From positions 124,001 through 188,000 of the forward strand of contig NZ_JAGXJW010000005.1 of the NCBI RefSeq assembly GCF_019091135.1: 64,000 nt of DNA. The letters run 5' to 3'. The notes below the pieces were generated by a model, which was not told where the DNA came from, searched no databases, and was given only the letters and a program-made list of their open reading frames with translations. The translations under genes were made by a program, and so were the position numbers. The first letter of the stretch is position 1, and the number at the start of each line of letters is the position of its first letter. Below are positions 49,418 to 58,665 of this stretch, one piece after another. This stretch comes from Cohnella sp. GbtcB17. Lineage in GTDB: Bacteria; Bacillota; Bacilli; Paenibacillales; Paenibacillaceae.

Positions 49418-50998
49418 ATGTCTTCGAATTCGATCAAACGAACGTCCGTGCTTCTCATGTCAGTCACGCTGCTCGGCGCCGTCGTCTCCGGGTGCGGCAA
49501 TGGAGGCGGCAGCGAGGCTTCCTCGTCGCCATCCGGCTCTTCTTCCGCTTCGTCACCGGCCGGCACGGATGCCGCCACGCCGCAAGCGAGTGCCGATTCC
49601 GGCAAAAAGATCAAGCTGGAAGTGATCGAGACCGGCAACAATCTGCCCGCTCCGGACCAGGACGTCATCAAGAAGGAGCTCGACAAAGCGCTTAACGTCG
49701 ACTTTAACTTGACCGTCTACGCCTCGGGCGACGACTACAAAAACCAGCTGAACGTCCGGATGGCCTCCGGCAACTTCCCGGACCTGTTCGCGCTCGACCG
49801 GCAGCAGCTGATCGAATTTTCCAAGCAGGGCCTGCTCCTGGATTTGACGCCCTACATGGACCGTCTGAAGCAGGCGACCGATTTTATCGGAGAAGAAAAC
49901 GTGAAGAAGGGGGCGGTCGACGGGAAAATATTCGCGATCTCCAAAAGCTCGCAAATTCCGTACAATACGTACTTTATCCGCAAGGACTGGCTCGACAATC
50001 TGAAGCTGGAGGTGCCGAAAACGATTGAAGACCTGAAGGCCGTCGCCGTCGCCTTCACGAACGACGATCCCGACCAGAACGGCAAGAAGGATACGTTCGG
50101 GCTGACAGGGGCCGAGCTGAACGGAGCGTTCGCGCCGGTATTCGGCGCCTTCGGCGTCGGCACGCCGGGCACGGTCTACGAGAAAGACGGCAAGCTCGTG
50201 AACGCGCTGTACGATCCGGCCATGAAGGACGCGCTTGCCTTCATCAAGGACATGATCGCGACGGGCGCCGTCGATCCGGAGCTGCTCGCCAATACGGCGC
50301 TGCAGCATCAGGAGAAGGCGTTCAAGGGCCAGGCCGGCATCATCTGGATCGACTGGCCGAACATGACGAAGGAAAACATGATCGAGCAGATCAAAGCCGT
50401 CAATCCGAAGGCCGAATGGATTCAGATCGAGCCCCCGGCGGGCCCGGCCGGGAAGTTCGACGGATCCTGGGAAATCGGCAATACGCCGGGACGGTACGCG
50501 ATTCCGAAGGCGCTCGAGAAGGATCCGGAAAAGCTGCAGCGCGTATTCGATCTGCTGAACTACGTATCCGATCCGAAGACCGGATCGCTGCTCGTGCAGT
50601 TCGGCGTCGAAGGCACGCACTTCACGAAGGACGGCGACAAAATCGTCATGACGGATAAGGCGGGCGAAGTCGGCTATTCGTGGCTGTACCAGTTCACCGG
50701 CCGTCCGGAACTGTCCTATTTGCAGACGAAATTCGTGCCGCAGGCTGAATTTATCAAGTTCGCGGGCGACCAGCCGCGCATTCAGACGCTGAACGGCTTC
50801 GTCGATCTGCCGGAGGGCTACGTCGCCTCCGACGCGGACCGGTATATCAAGGAAGAGCTGGCGAAGTTCGCGTACGGGCAGCGGGACCTGGGCGAATATG
50901 ACAAATTTCTGAAAACGCTCGAAACGACGATGAAGTATAAGCTGTTCATGGACGCGGCCGAGGCGCAGCTTACCGCGCTTGGCTACGGAAGCAAATAA
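49418..50998 (+). CDS. Extracellular solute-binding lipoprotein (LipO-like, family 1)
   Basis: 526 residues from the ATG at 49418 with GGAAGGGG 6 bases upstream. The lipoprotein signal ends at the lipobox VVSGCG, followed by a Ser/Ala/Gly-rich linker. The mature part has the family pattern: LNVRMASGNFPDLFALDRQQ, then LLLDLTPYMDRLKQA, and YFIRKDWLDNLKL. About 500 residues is usual for LipO-type proteins that bind large oligosaccharides. It is the binding component for the two permeases before it. Confidence 0.94.
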   Translation: MSSNSIKRTSVLLMSVTLLGAVVSGCGNGGGSEASSSPSGSSSASSPAGTDAATPQASADSGKKIKLEVIETGNNLPAPDQDVIKKELDKALNVDFNLTVYASGDDYKNQLNVRMASGNFPDLFALDRQQLIEFSKQGLLLDLTPYMDRLKQATDFIGEENVKKGAVDGKIFAISKSSQIPYNTYFIRKDWLDNLKLEVPKTIEDLKAVAVAFTNDDPDQNGKKDTFGLTGAELNGAFAPVFGAFGVGTPGTVYEKDGKLVNALYDPAMKDALAFIKDMIATGAVDPELLANTALQHQEKAFKGQAGIIWIDWPNMTKENMIEQIKAVNPKAEWIQIEPPAGPAGKFDGSWEIGNTPGRYAIPKALEKDPEKLQRVFDLLNYVSDPKTGSLLVQFGVEGTHFTKDGDKIVMTDKAGEVGYSWLYQFTGRPELSYLQTKFVPQAEFIKFAGDQPRIQTLNGFVDLPEGYVASDADRYIKEELAKFAYGQRDLGEYDKFLKTLETTMKYKLFMDAAEAQLTALGYGSK

Positions 50999-51020
50999 AA
51001 AGAACGGAGGTGCAGGCGAA

Positions 51021-51836
51021 GTGAGCAACGAGACCGACCGCATGCAACTGGACATACCGGCGCTGAAAAAGCAGTTCGAGGAGCAAGGCTACCTGAAGCT
51101 GACCGGCGTATTAAGCGAGGATCGGGTGCGGTGGCTGAACGAGGCGGTTGACGCCGTTTTGGCGGAGGAAGAGGAGAGTCTGTCCTACAACATTTATAAC
51201 AGCGTGGAGCGTCACCCTGAATTTCTGTCGCTGATCGACGAGCCGACGATTCTGCCGCTGGTCGTGAACCTGCTCGGGTACAACATCCAGCTTCATATCT
51301 CGCATCTGACGGTGAGGAAGCCGAATCCCGAGCTGAAGAAGACGGCGACGAACAGCTTTATCGATTGGCATCAGGACGGCCCGCATCCGCAGTTTCCGAA
51401 GACGAACGGACTGACCGCGACGTACTATATTAAAGCTTGCTACGTGCTAAGCGACATGTCCGAGCCGAACCGCGGCAACACGAAGCTGATCCCGGGCAGT
51501 CACAAAAAGCCGTTTAACCCGAACCAAACGGACGTCAACGTCGCGTTCGAGGACGAACTGCAGCTGTGCGGCAAGCCGGGCGACGTATTCCTGTTCGCGC
51601 AAAACGTCTGGCATGCCGGCGCGCCGAATACGTCATCGTTTACCCGCCGCCAGCTGTTCATGGGCTACAGTCCGCTATGGATGCGGCCGATCGATTACCA
51701 TCAAGCTTCCGAGAAGCTGCTCGAAGGCGCGGACCCGATCCGGCGTCAGCTGCTTGGCAGCATCAGCGACGACAAGTTCAAGTATTACGTCCCGCAACAA
51801 TCCATGGTACCGCTCAAGGCGCTGTATCAGGTCTGA
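51021..51836 (+). CDS. Phytanoyl-CoA dioxygenase (PhyH) family protein
   Basis: 271 residues from a GTG with GGAGG 10 bases upstream; the frame stays open back into the previous gene but lacks a ribosome site. Fe(II)/2-oxoglutarate motifs: HxD in FIDWHQDGPHPQFP and the distal His in AQNVWHAGAPNTSS, with GNTKLIPGSHKKPF between. Family members hydroxylate small molecules using 2-oxoglutarate and O2. Position between a transporter's binding protein and a secreted glycosidase suggests action on an imported sugar or substituted residue. That role is inferred. Confidence 0.9.
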   Translation: MSNETDRMQLDIPALKKQFEEQGYLKLTGVLSEDRVRWLNEAVDAVLAEEEESLSYNIYNSVERHPEFLSLIDEPTILPLVVNLLGYNIQLHISHLTVRKPNPELKKTATNSFIDWHQDGPHPQFPKTNGLTATYYIKACYVLSDMSEPNRGNTKLIPGSHKKPFNPNQTDVNVAFEDELQLCGKPGDVFLFAQNVWHAGAPNTSSFTRRQLFMGYSPLWMRPIDYHQASEKLLEGADPIRRQLLGSISDDKFKYYVPQQSMVPLKALYQV

Positions 51837-51864
51837 ATTGGAATGGCACGCAGTTTAATTCGCG

Positions 51865-51907
51865 GAAAGCACTGCAGACGAACCCCGTCTACGGTGCTTT
51901 CTTTTTT
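51865..51907 (+). terminator. Rho-independent terminator after the PhyH gene
   Basis: GAAAGCAC (51865-51872) pairs with GTGCTTTC (51894-51901); an inner AGACG/CGTCT stem extends the hairpin. It is followed by TTTTTT (51902-51907). Confidence 0.85.
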
Positions 51908-51945
51908 ATCGTATAGGCAAGCGACTATGGGGAGGCGAACGTATC

Positions 51946-54489
51946 GTGGAAACCAGGCATCCGTTTCGTTTTTGGCCGCTCCTCCTGGCTTTCGTATTGG
52001 CAGCCGCTTTTCTTGTTCCAACCGCCCGCATTCACGGGGAACAGCCCGGGGCTGTGCTTCGAACCGGCAACTATTATTTTAGTCTTGCACCGAACGCGGG
52101 CAGCTCCCCGGACTACAACGCGACGGGAATCGTGTCCGCCCAGACGGGCAAGCTGCTCGACGGGTCGACGACGACTTATGCGGGATGGATGGGCAACGGC
52201 AGCTTGCCCGGCACGGTGCAGGTCGTATTCGATCTGCTGAAGGACTATCCGCTCGACCGGATCAACGTCGTCATGAATTCTCCAAACAGCTACTGGGGCT
52301 TTAAGGAGATTACCGTCAAATATCGGTCCGAAGCGAATGCCGACTACTATTATTTGGCGGGCAAGCATGTCCGAACCGGGACCGCGCTCAATTACGCCGT
52401 CGAATTTCCGCTGCACGACGCCGTCGCCCGGTTCATCGTCATCGATATGAAGCGGTCGCATGCGTACCAGCACATTCCGCTGAGCGAGGTGCAGATTTAC
52501 CGGGGCGTCGGAGACGAAGGGACCAATCCCGGGCCGGCGCTGACCGCATCCGAGCTGCAGGCGGAAATGAAAAAGGACGGCCTGATGGCGGACCGGTACG
52601 GACAGTGGATTTACGAGGATTGGCCGGGTAAAGTGACGACGGACACGCAGCTGCAGCAGGAGTATGCGACGGAAGCCGCCGCGCTCGCGGGCGTCGAGCT
52701 GGATTCGAACGTCTACGATCCGTACGGCGGGCTTAAAGCGATAGGACAGCAGACCGCCAGCGGCTACTTCAGGCTTCAGCAGATCGACGGCATTTGGTGG
52801 TTTATTACGCCGGACGGGTACCCCTTTATATTAAAGGGCGTCGATACCGCCAGCATCTGGGAGTGGGGGTACGGGACACCGCTCAAAAAGACGGACGGCA
52901 CGCCGCGAAGGGTGTTCGAGGAGCTCCCCGACCCGAACGTCTATGCGGAAGCGTATTCCAATGACGCCAACGGCGAGCGGGTCAGCTTTTTGACGGCCAA
53001 TATTATGAAAAAATACGGCAGCGATTACGAAATGAAGTGGGAGGACATCACGAAAAAGCGGCTCATCGATTGGGGGTTCAACGCGTTCAGCAAGTGGTCG
53101 AAGCCCAATACGGTGACGTTTCCTTATATCATGGTGCTGCAGGACCCGCCGACGCTAAGCAGAATCGATTGGACGTACGACGTGTTCGATCCGCAGGCCG
53201 AATCGATCATCGAGGCTTCGCTTCAGCCGCAGCTTCAAGCGGCGGCGAGCGATCCGTGGCTCATCGGCTACACGTACGACAACGAAGCGGGCTGGAGCTC
53301 CGACATCGTCGCGAAGGTGCTGGCCTTTGGCGCCGATTCTCCCGCGAAGGGAAGGTTCGTCGACCTGTTCGCGGAGCGGCATAACGGGGATCTTGCGGAG
53401 GCCAATCAAATTTTGGGAACGAACGCGGCTTCTTTCGAAGCCTTGAAAGCGGTTCCGATCTCGCTGGCCAAAGTGCCTGCCGCAGACGTATCGGCTTATA
53501 TCCAGCTGGCGTCCAGAACGTTTTATTCCACGATCAGAACGATTATCGACCGCTACGATACGAACCATTTATTTCTGGGCTCGTCGATCGTCCCGACATG
53601 GCGCACGAGCCTCGATTGGGATGCGGCATCGATGGAATTCGTAGACGCCTTCTCGGTCGACAACTATACGAACGATCCGAATTGGATCGCGCGGTACCAG
53701 GCGTTCGGCAAACCGCTGCTTAATCTTGAGTACACGTTCAGCACGACCGAGCACGGTCTGTCCGCGGTAAACGGAGCGACGCACGTTCCCACCGTTGCGG
53801 ACCGCGGGCTCCGCTACAAGGCGTTCGTGGAAGGTCAACTGGGCAACCCGCTGTTCGTCGGCTCCGGGTGGTTTTCCTACTACGATCAAGCTGTAACCGG
53901 CCGGAAGGACGGCGAAAATTTCAACATCGGTCTGCTCAATCAGCAGGATCAGCCATACGCCGACATGATCGCGGTCATGAAAACGGCCAATGCCGGTCTT
54001 GAAGCCGTTCATGCAGATGCCGAGTTCCCGACCGAGCCGGAGGAGCCAGTGGACATCATCGTCGACAATCGGGACGCCGGATTTGCCGCCGACACGGGCT
54101 GGGTGACCAGCGCCTACGCGGCAGCCCGCATCGGCGAAGACTACGTCCACAGCAATAAACTGGCGAACAAGCAGGCGACGTGGACGCCGAATGTGACGAT
54201 CCCGGGCGATTACAACGTCTATATGCTCTGGAACGCGAGCGCGGACCGCGCCGCCTCCGCGAGTCTGGAGATCGGATACGACGGGGGGATCGATACGACC
54301 AAGACGGTGAATCAGAAGACGAACGGCAATCAATGGGTGTTCATCGGCACCTATCCGTTCGAAGCCGGGACGAATCAATATGTAAAAATCAAGTCGACTT
54401 CCACAACAGAGTATACGATCGCAGATGCCGTAAAATTCTCGTTAGCTTCTTCGGATCCGTTCGGCGCGACGCATGCGCGATCCAACTAA
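51946..54489 (+). CDS. Secreted agarase-like glycoside hydrolase with golvesin-type C-terminal domain
   Basis: 847 residues, GTG start with GGGGAGG 10 bases upstream. The signal peptide (about 1-30) has a core FWPLLLAFVLAAAFLVPTA. Residues about 35-185 resemble a discoidin-like binding domain. The catalytic TIM barrel (about 235-690) has DGIWWFITPDGYPFILKGVD, typical of agarase-like GH-A enzymes; candidate catalytic residues are E447 in YTYDNEAGW and E595 in LLNLEYTFS. Residues about 702-840 form a golvesin-type domain (VDNRDAGFAADTGW, YNVYMLWNASAD, TIADAVKFS). The protein should hydrolyse a galactan or similar polysaccharide outside the cell. Family (GH50-like) is tentative. Confidence 0.82.
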   Translation: METRHPFRFWPLLLAFVLAAAFLVPTARIHGEQPGAVLRTGNYYFSLAPNAGSSPDYNATGIVSAQTGKLLDGSTTTYAGWMGNGSLPGTVQVVFDLLKDYPLDRINVVMNSPNSYWGFKEITVKYRSEANADYYYLAGKHVRTGTALNYAVEFPLHDAVARFIVIDMKRSHAYQHIPLSEVQIYRGVGDEGTNPGPALTASELQAEMKKDGLMADRYGQWIYEDWPGKVTTDTQLQQEYATEAAALAGVELDSNVYDPYGGLKAIGQQTASGYFRLQQIDGIWWFITPDGYPFILKGVDTASIWEWGYGTPLKKTDGTPRRVFEELPDPNVYAEAYSNDANGERVSFLTANIMKKYGSDYEMKWEDITKKRLIDWGFNAFSKWSKPNTVTFPYIMVLQDPPTLSRIDWTYDVFDPQAESIIEASLQPQLQAAASDPWLIGYTYDNEAGWSSDIVAKVLAFGADSPAKGRFVDLFAERHNGDLAEANQILGTNAASFEALKAVPISLAKVPAADVSAYIQLASRTFYSTIRTIIDRYDTNHLFLGSSIVPTWRTSLDWDAASMEFVDAFSVDNYTNDPNWIARYQAFGKPLLNLEYTFSTTEHGLSAVNGATHVPTVADRGLRYKAFVEGQLGNPLFVGSGWFSYYDQAVTGRKDGENFNIGLLNQQDQPYADMIAVMKTANAGLEAVHADAEFPTEPEEPVDIIVDNRDAGFAADTGWVTSAYAAARIGEDYVHSNKLANKQATWTPNVTIPGDYNVYMLWNASADRAASASLEIGYDGGIDTTKTVNQKTNGNQWVFIGTYPFEAGTNQYVKIKSTSTTEYTIADAVKFSLASSDPFGATHARSN

Positions 54490-54789
54490 AGATTAAATTG
54501 CCATCCGCAGGGCCTCAATCGATCTCCTGTTTACGCCGGCCGCCTTCGAGGCGCGCCGGCGTTCACGGCGGAACCTATGAATTTAATTTTGATCATTATC
54601 TACATCCTTAGCAAAAGCCACACGGGCGCAGCCCGCGTCGCGATTGGATTTGGAGATGGTTCACGGCGGCTGACGCGGGAAATCGCAAAGAAAAAGATAA
54701 CGCTTCCTTTACGGCGCTGCCGTCCTTTCCTATACTCTGGGCTGCAGCAGAGTCGCGAACTCTGCAAGCCCGAGGGGAGAGATGCATTT
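54490..54789. other. Intergenic region, 300 bp, with a strong GC hairpin
   Basis: It contains the hairpin ACGCCGGC/GCCGGCGT (54533-54540, 54555-54562) with an inner CGCCT/AGGCG stem. A reading frame from 54577 is open and joins the next gene, but it has no signal-like N-terminus or ribosome site. I see no other feature. Confidence 0.5.
54533..54562 (+). terminator. GC-rich hairpin after the agarase-like gene
   Basis: Two nested stems (8 bp and 5 bp) with one bulge make a very stable hairpin, but no T-tract follows. It may end the operon or protect the 3' end. Confidence 0.45.
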
Positions 54790-57700
54790 ATGCGAAGCAG
54801 GTTGGCAGTCGCGCTGGCGGTCATCGTTTTATGGTCGGCATTAACGGGAATGGGCGGCGGAACGGGACACGCGGAAGAGAACAGATTGTCCCAAAAAACG
54901 TACGGCAGTCCCGAGGAGCTGCTGCCTCCGCTAAATTACACCGTATCTATTTTTAACGGCACGGTAGGCGAGGAAGAGGGGCGTCCCGTGCTGTACACGA
55001 CATCCAAGGGCAAACCCGGCAACCTCAATGTCATCGATCTCGACGACTACAAGCTGCTGAGGAGCATTCCGCTCGCGCCTTCTGAGAGCTCCTGGGCGCA
55101 TACCGTGGCCCCCGACGGGACGCTGTACATCGCCGCGGACGGCAGCGGGTCGCGTCTATGGAGCTACTCGCCGGTCACGCATGTGCCCAAGGTCGTGGCG
55201 ACGTTCAGCGGCGAGTCATGGCCGATGAGCATCACGACGGACGAGCTGGGACGCGTATATGTCGGCACGTATCCGGGCGGGAAAGTGTATCGCTACGATC
55301 CTGCCACCGGGGAGACGAAGGATTACGGCCGCGTCATCGGCGACATCCCGCAGGAGTATGTCCGGTCGATCGCCTATCAGGGCGGCAACGTGTACGCGGG
55401 CACCGCTCACCATCAAATCGTCAAGGTGAACCTGGCGACGGGGGAAAAGACCGATATCGCGGCGGCGCTGTCCGTGCCGGCCGGCAAGGATACGGTGTAC
55501 GACCTCGATACGATCGACGATCGCTATCTGTTCGCCCGTTACACGGACGGGACAGGCGTGCCAGGGCCGGGCTATTTGTACGATACGCAGACGGAGTCGT
55601 GGCTGGACGTCGTGCTGGACAATGTCACCGGGCTTCACGAGACGGATTCGCTGGACGGCAAAATCTACTTCATGTCCGACAAGCAGTTAAAGACGTTCGA
55701 CCTGGCGACGCATGAAGTGGCGCTGACCGGGATGACCTACGGGAGCGGCTTCCGCGGTGCCGACTGGGTCGAGTTTCCGAATCATCCGGAGCTGCCGGGC
55801 AAAAATCTCGTGACCGTCAGATTCGACGGCGGCGTCGCCATTATGAACATCGAGACCAAGCAGGTGCATCTGTATCCGTCCGTCGTTCCCGGCACGCCCG
55901 GCGTGGTAGACCGGATCCAGACCGCGCCGGACGGCAAGCTGTTCGTGAGCGGCGTACAGACGAGCCGCGGCGCGATGATCGATCTTGCGGACTTGTCGGT
56001 CACGTCCTATGCCATGGGGCAGGCGGACAGCATCTATCCGCTGGACGACAAAATGTACTTCGGCGTCTACCCGGAAGGCGCGCTGTATGCATTCGACCGG
56101 AACGCCGCGCCGGGAGAAAACAATCCGAAGCGGGTATTCGAGCTGGGCGAAGACCAGGAGCGCCTCGTGAATATGACGGCCGCGGCGGGCAAGCTGTACA
56201 TCGCGACGATACCGACCTACGGCACGCTGGGCGGCTCGCTCACCGTCTACGATCCGGCGACGGGCACAGGCACGGTGCACCGGAACGTCGTACAAAATCA
56301 AAGCGTGCTCAGCCTTGCCTACCATGACGGCAAACTGTTCGGCTCTACGACGATACGAGGCGGGCTGGGCTCCTTGCCGACCGAGTCGGAAGCCAAAATT
56401 TTCGTTTGGGACGTCGCAGTCGACAAGAAAATCGCGGAGTTCCCGCTGCGCGTCCCCGGTCTCGACCGGCCGATCTTCATCGGCGACTTGTCGGAAGGAC
56501 CCGACGGCCTCATTTGGGGCGCCTCGAACGAGTATATTTTCGCGCTCGACCCCGACACCTACGAGATCGTCAAAAGCAAAAAAATCTATCCGAAGCTCAG
56601 CTATTCGGAATGGGCGCATTTCCAGCTGCGCTGGTCGTCGGACGGCTTGCTGTACGTCCTGTTCAACAACAAGCTGACGGTGATCGATCCAAAGACGCTG
56701 GATTTCCGCACGATTGCCGACGCTTCCCGCTTCGAGCTCGGCGTGGACGGCAATCTCTATATAACGGACGCGGCGACCAATACGATTTTGTATCGCATCG
56801 AGGTGGACGGCGACATCCAGGCGCCGCCGGCCGGCATACCGCTCGCGGTCGCGAACGCGGGCTTCGAAGAGTCCGGCACAGCCGGGACGATCCCCGGCTG
56901 GAGTCCGATGTTCGCGGTCGGCAGCGGCTATAACTATAACGTCAGCGAAAACCACGTCGCCTCAGGCGCGAAGAGCCTGAATATCAAGGACACGCTGCGG
57001 ACGGCATCGGTCGCGCTGCAGAGCGACAAAATACCGGTCGAGCCGGGATCGGCGTATACGGCCGGCATGAAAATCTACATCCAATCCGGTCAACCGAGCT
57101 TCATGTTCCGCTTTTACAACGCAAGCGACGCCGAGACCGGCACGCTGCAGGTTCATCTCGACGAGAGCCGGCTGCAACAGTGGCAGGACGTCGCCTTGTC
57201 GGGCGCGGCGCCTGCGGGTTCCGTCTACGCGAGGCTGATCGCCGTGACGACGCGTTACAATATCTCCGATGCCTATTACGACGACTTTTACGTAACGGCG
57301 GCGGATGACGAAGCGCCGGTATCCACAGCGACCGTGTCGCCGGAGCCAAACGCACAGGGCTGGATCAACGAGGACGCGGAGGTGACCGTCCTTGCGACGG
57401 ATGCGGCCGGGAGCGGCGTGGCGTCCGTAACATACGCCGTCTATGGGGCGATGAACGAAGAGGCGGTCACGACTGCCGGCGAGACGGCGACATTCCGCGT
57501 AACGGCCGAAGGCCAAACGACGATTACGTACTTCGCGGAGGATCGCGCCTACAATCGTGAGGCGCCGCACACGCTGGACATCCGTATCGACAAGACCGCA
57601 CCGACCTTAACGATGACCGGCGCATCGAAATTCAGGATCGACAAGCGCGCGACGATCGGCTGCGTTGCTACAGACGAACTCTCCGGCATCTCGTCCGCCG

Positions 57701-58059
57701 ATTGCGGACAGCCGCTCGTTGACATGCCCGTCTACGAGCTGGAACCGGGCGCGAACACCGTGACGGCGAAAGCCTCGGATACGGCCGGCAACGAAGCATC
57801 GGCCGAATTCGCCTACGAGGTGTACGCGGATTATGACAGCCTCTGCACTGTCTCCGCCGAGTTCCTCGGCTCGAACCATGGCGTGGCGCTGGCGTTATGC
57901 GCACAGCTCAAGCTGGCGGAGCAAGCGGAGGAGCGAGGCAACGAAGCCGCTAAGCAAGGAATTTTGATGGCGTACGATCAATCGGTGTCCGCGCTCTCCG
58001 GCAAAAAACTGACGGCTGAGCAAGCCGACATTTTGCGGAAATGGGCGAAGCAGCTATAA
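54790..58059 (+). CDS. Secreted multidomain beta-propeller protein with CBM-like, Ig/OmpL47-like and FIMAH-like domains
   Basis: 1089 residues from the ATG at 54790 with GAGGGGAGAG upstream. The signal peptide spans about 1-30 (LAVALAVIVLWSALTGMGGG). Residues about 40-670 contain repeated propeller-like blades (TLYIAADGSGSRLWSYSPVT, GRVYVGTYPGGKVYRYDPAT, LYVLFNNKLTVIDPKTLDF). A CBM4/9-like domain follows near 685-840 (NAGFEESGTAGTIPGWSP), then Ig/OmpL47-like domains near 845-1010 (DAAGSGVASVTYAVYG, DTAGNEASAEFAYEV). The C-terminal about 75 residues match a FIMAH-like helical domain (ALALCAQLKLAEQAEERG, LTAEQADILRKWAKQL). No catalytic motif was recognised; it could be a polysaccharide-binding protein or a lyase. 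It ends the utilisation locus. Confidence 0.82.
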   Translation: MRSRLAVALAVIVLWSALTGMGGGTGHAEENRLSQKTYGSPEELLPPLNYTVSIFNGTVGEEEGRPVLYTTSKGKPGNLNVIDLDDYKLLRSIPLAPSESSWAHTVAPDGTLYIAADGSGSRLWSYSPVTHVPKVVATFSGESWPMSITTDELGRVYVGTYPGGKVYRYDPATGETKDYGRVIGDIPQEYVRSIAYQGGNVYAGTAHHQIVKVNLATGEKTDIAAALSVPAGKDTVYDLDTIDDRYLFARYTDGTGVPGPGYLYDTQTESWLDVVLDNVTGLHETDSLDGKIYFMSDKQLKTFDLATHEVALTGMTYGSGFRGADWVEFPNHPELPGKNLVTVRFDGGVAIMNIETKQVHLYPSVVPGTPGVVDRIQTAPDGKLFVSGVQTSRGAMIDLADLSVTSYAMGQADSIYPLDDKMYFGVYPEGALYAFDRNAAPGENNPKRVFELGEDQERLVNMTAAAGKLYIATIPTYGTLGGSLTVYDPATGTGTVHRNVVQNQSVLSLAYHDGKLFGSTTIRGGLGSLPTESEAKIFVWDVAVDKKIAEFPLRVPGLDRPIFIGDLSEGPDGLIWGASNEYIFALDPDTYEIVKSKKIYPKLSYSEWAHFQLRWSSDGLLYVLFNNKLTVIDPKTLDFRTIADASRFELGVDGNLYITDAATNTILYRIEVDGDIQAPPAGIPLAVANAGFEESGTAGTIPGWSPMFAVGSGYNYNVSENHVASGAKSLNIKDTLRTASVALQSDKIPVEPGSAYTAGMKIYIQSGQPSFMFRFYNASDAETGTLQVHLDESRLQQWQDVALSGAAPAGSVYARLIAVTTRYNISDAYYDDFYVTAADDEAPVSTATVSPEPNAQGWINEDAEVTVLATDAAGSGVASVTYAVYGAMNEEAVTTAGETATFRVTAEGQTTITYFAEDRAYNREAPHTLDIRIDKTAPTLTMTGASKFRIDKRATIGCVATDELSGISSADCGQPLVDMPVYELEPGANTVTAKASDTAGNEASAEFAYEVYADYDSLCTVSAEFLGSNHGVALALCAQLKLAEQAEERGNEAAKQGILMAYDQSVSALSGKKLTAEQADILRKWAKQL

Positions 58060-58068
58060 ATTCAGCCT

Positions 58069-58101
58069 AAGAGCAGCCGGCCGACTGGCCGGCTGCTCTT
58101 T
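58069..58101 (+). terminator. Strong terminator of the polysaccharide locus
   Basis: A perfect 14-bp stem (58069-58082 with 58087-58100) and a 4-base loop, ending in a short run of Ts. It lies 10 bases after the propeller gene's stop. Confidence 0.85.
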
Positions 58102-58249
58102 CGGCGCATAAGCCTGTTCATTTGCCGACGCCCCCCCCGATCCATGCCTCCAAAGCTGGCTTCGAAGAGGTGATATGTCCTGCGCCACGTTTGAACGATA
58201 TCCCCTTGCGTCAGGTTGAAGGCCGTTTTGATTCAGAGAGGGCAGACGG

Positions 58250-58660
58250 AAAAGTCGCTCTCGGGAGGCAGGACTTAAAATCGCTCTGAGGAAGCAAGAC
58301 GTAAAGATGCTTTAAGGACGCAAGACAAAGAAAGCTCTGAGGATGCAAGAAATACGAGCCCTTAGGATGCAAGAAATACAGCGTTCTGAGGGGACAAGAA
58401 ATAAAAGCTCTAAAGAGACAAGACATAACAAACTCTGAGGAGGCAAGAAATAAAGCTCTAAGGAGACAAGACATAAAAAGCTCTAAGAAGGCAAGACATA
58501 AATAGCTCTAAGGAGGCAAGTCAAAAAAACTATAAGAGGCAACGCGTAAAACGCTCTGAGACGGCAAGACGTGAAACTCACTCTAGGGGAAAAGGCGAAA
58601 AAGTCGCTCTAAAAAGGCAAAATGGGAAAGTCGCTCTCGGGATGCCGGACGTAAGACCGT
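58250..58660 (+). repeat. Degenerate tandem array, 16 units of about 25 bp
   Basis: Units start (at the GCTCT-like core) near 58257, 58283, 58309, 58334, 58358, 58383, 58407, 58432, 58455, 58480, 58505, 58529, 58553, 58580, 58606 and 58633, so the period is 23-27. A typical unit is GCTCTAAGGAGGCAAGACAT then A-rich. The outermost units are GC-richer (AAAGTCGCTCTCGGGA) and resemble each other; inner ones are AT-shifted. There are no invariant repeats with unique spacers, and the period is not a multiple of three, so it is neither CRISPR nor coding. Confidence 0.85.
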
Positions 58661-58665
58661 ATCAT

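Larger units (their letters stand above)
58060..58665. other. Intergenic region, 606 bp, with terminator and tandem array
   Basis: After the terminator there is about 150 bp of plain sequence with a run of C residues near 58131-58138, then the 25-bp repeat array up to the transposase-like gene. No real gene is seen; an open minus-strand frame within the array is a by-product of the repeat. Confidence 0.6.

Noticed and set aside
54577..54789. Longer N-terminus for the propeller protein from 54577
   Set aside because: A normal signal peptide with its own ribosome site begins at 54790; the extra 71 residues are not signal-like.
58211..58474. Minus-strand reading frame of 87 codons inside the repeat array
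   Set aside because: It is a consequence of the repeat sequence; the period of 25 shifts the frame between units and there is no ribosome site.
58250..58660. CRISPR array
   Set aside because: The units vary along their whole length and there are no unique spacers between constant repeats; no cas genes are nearby.
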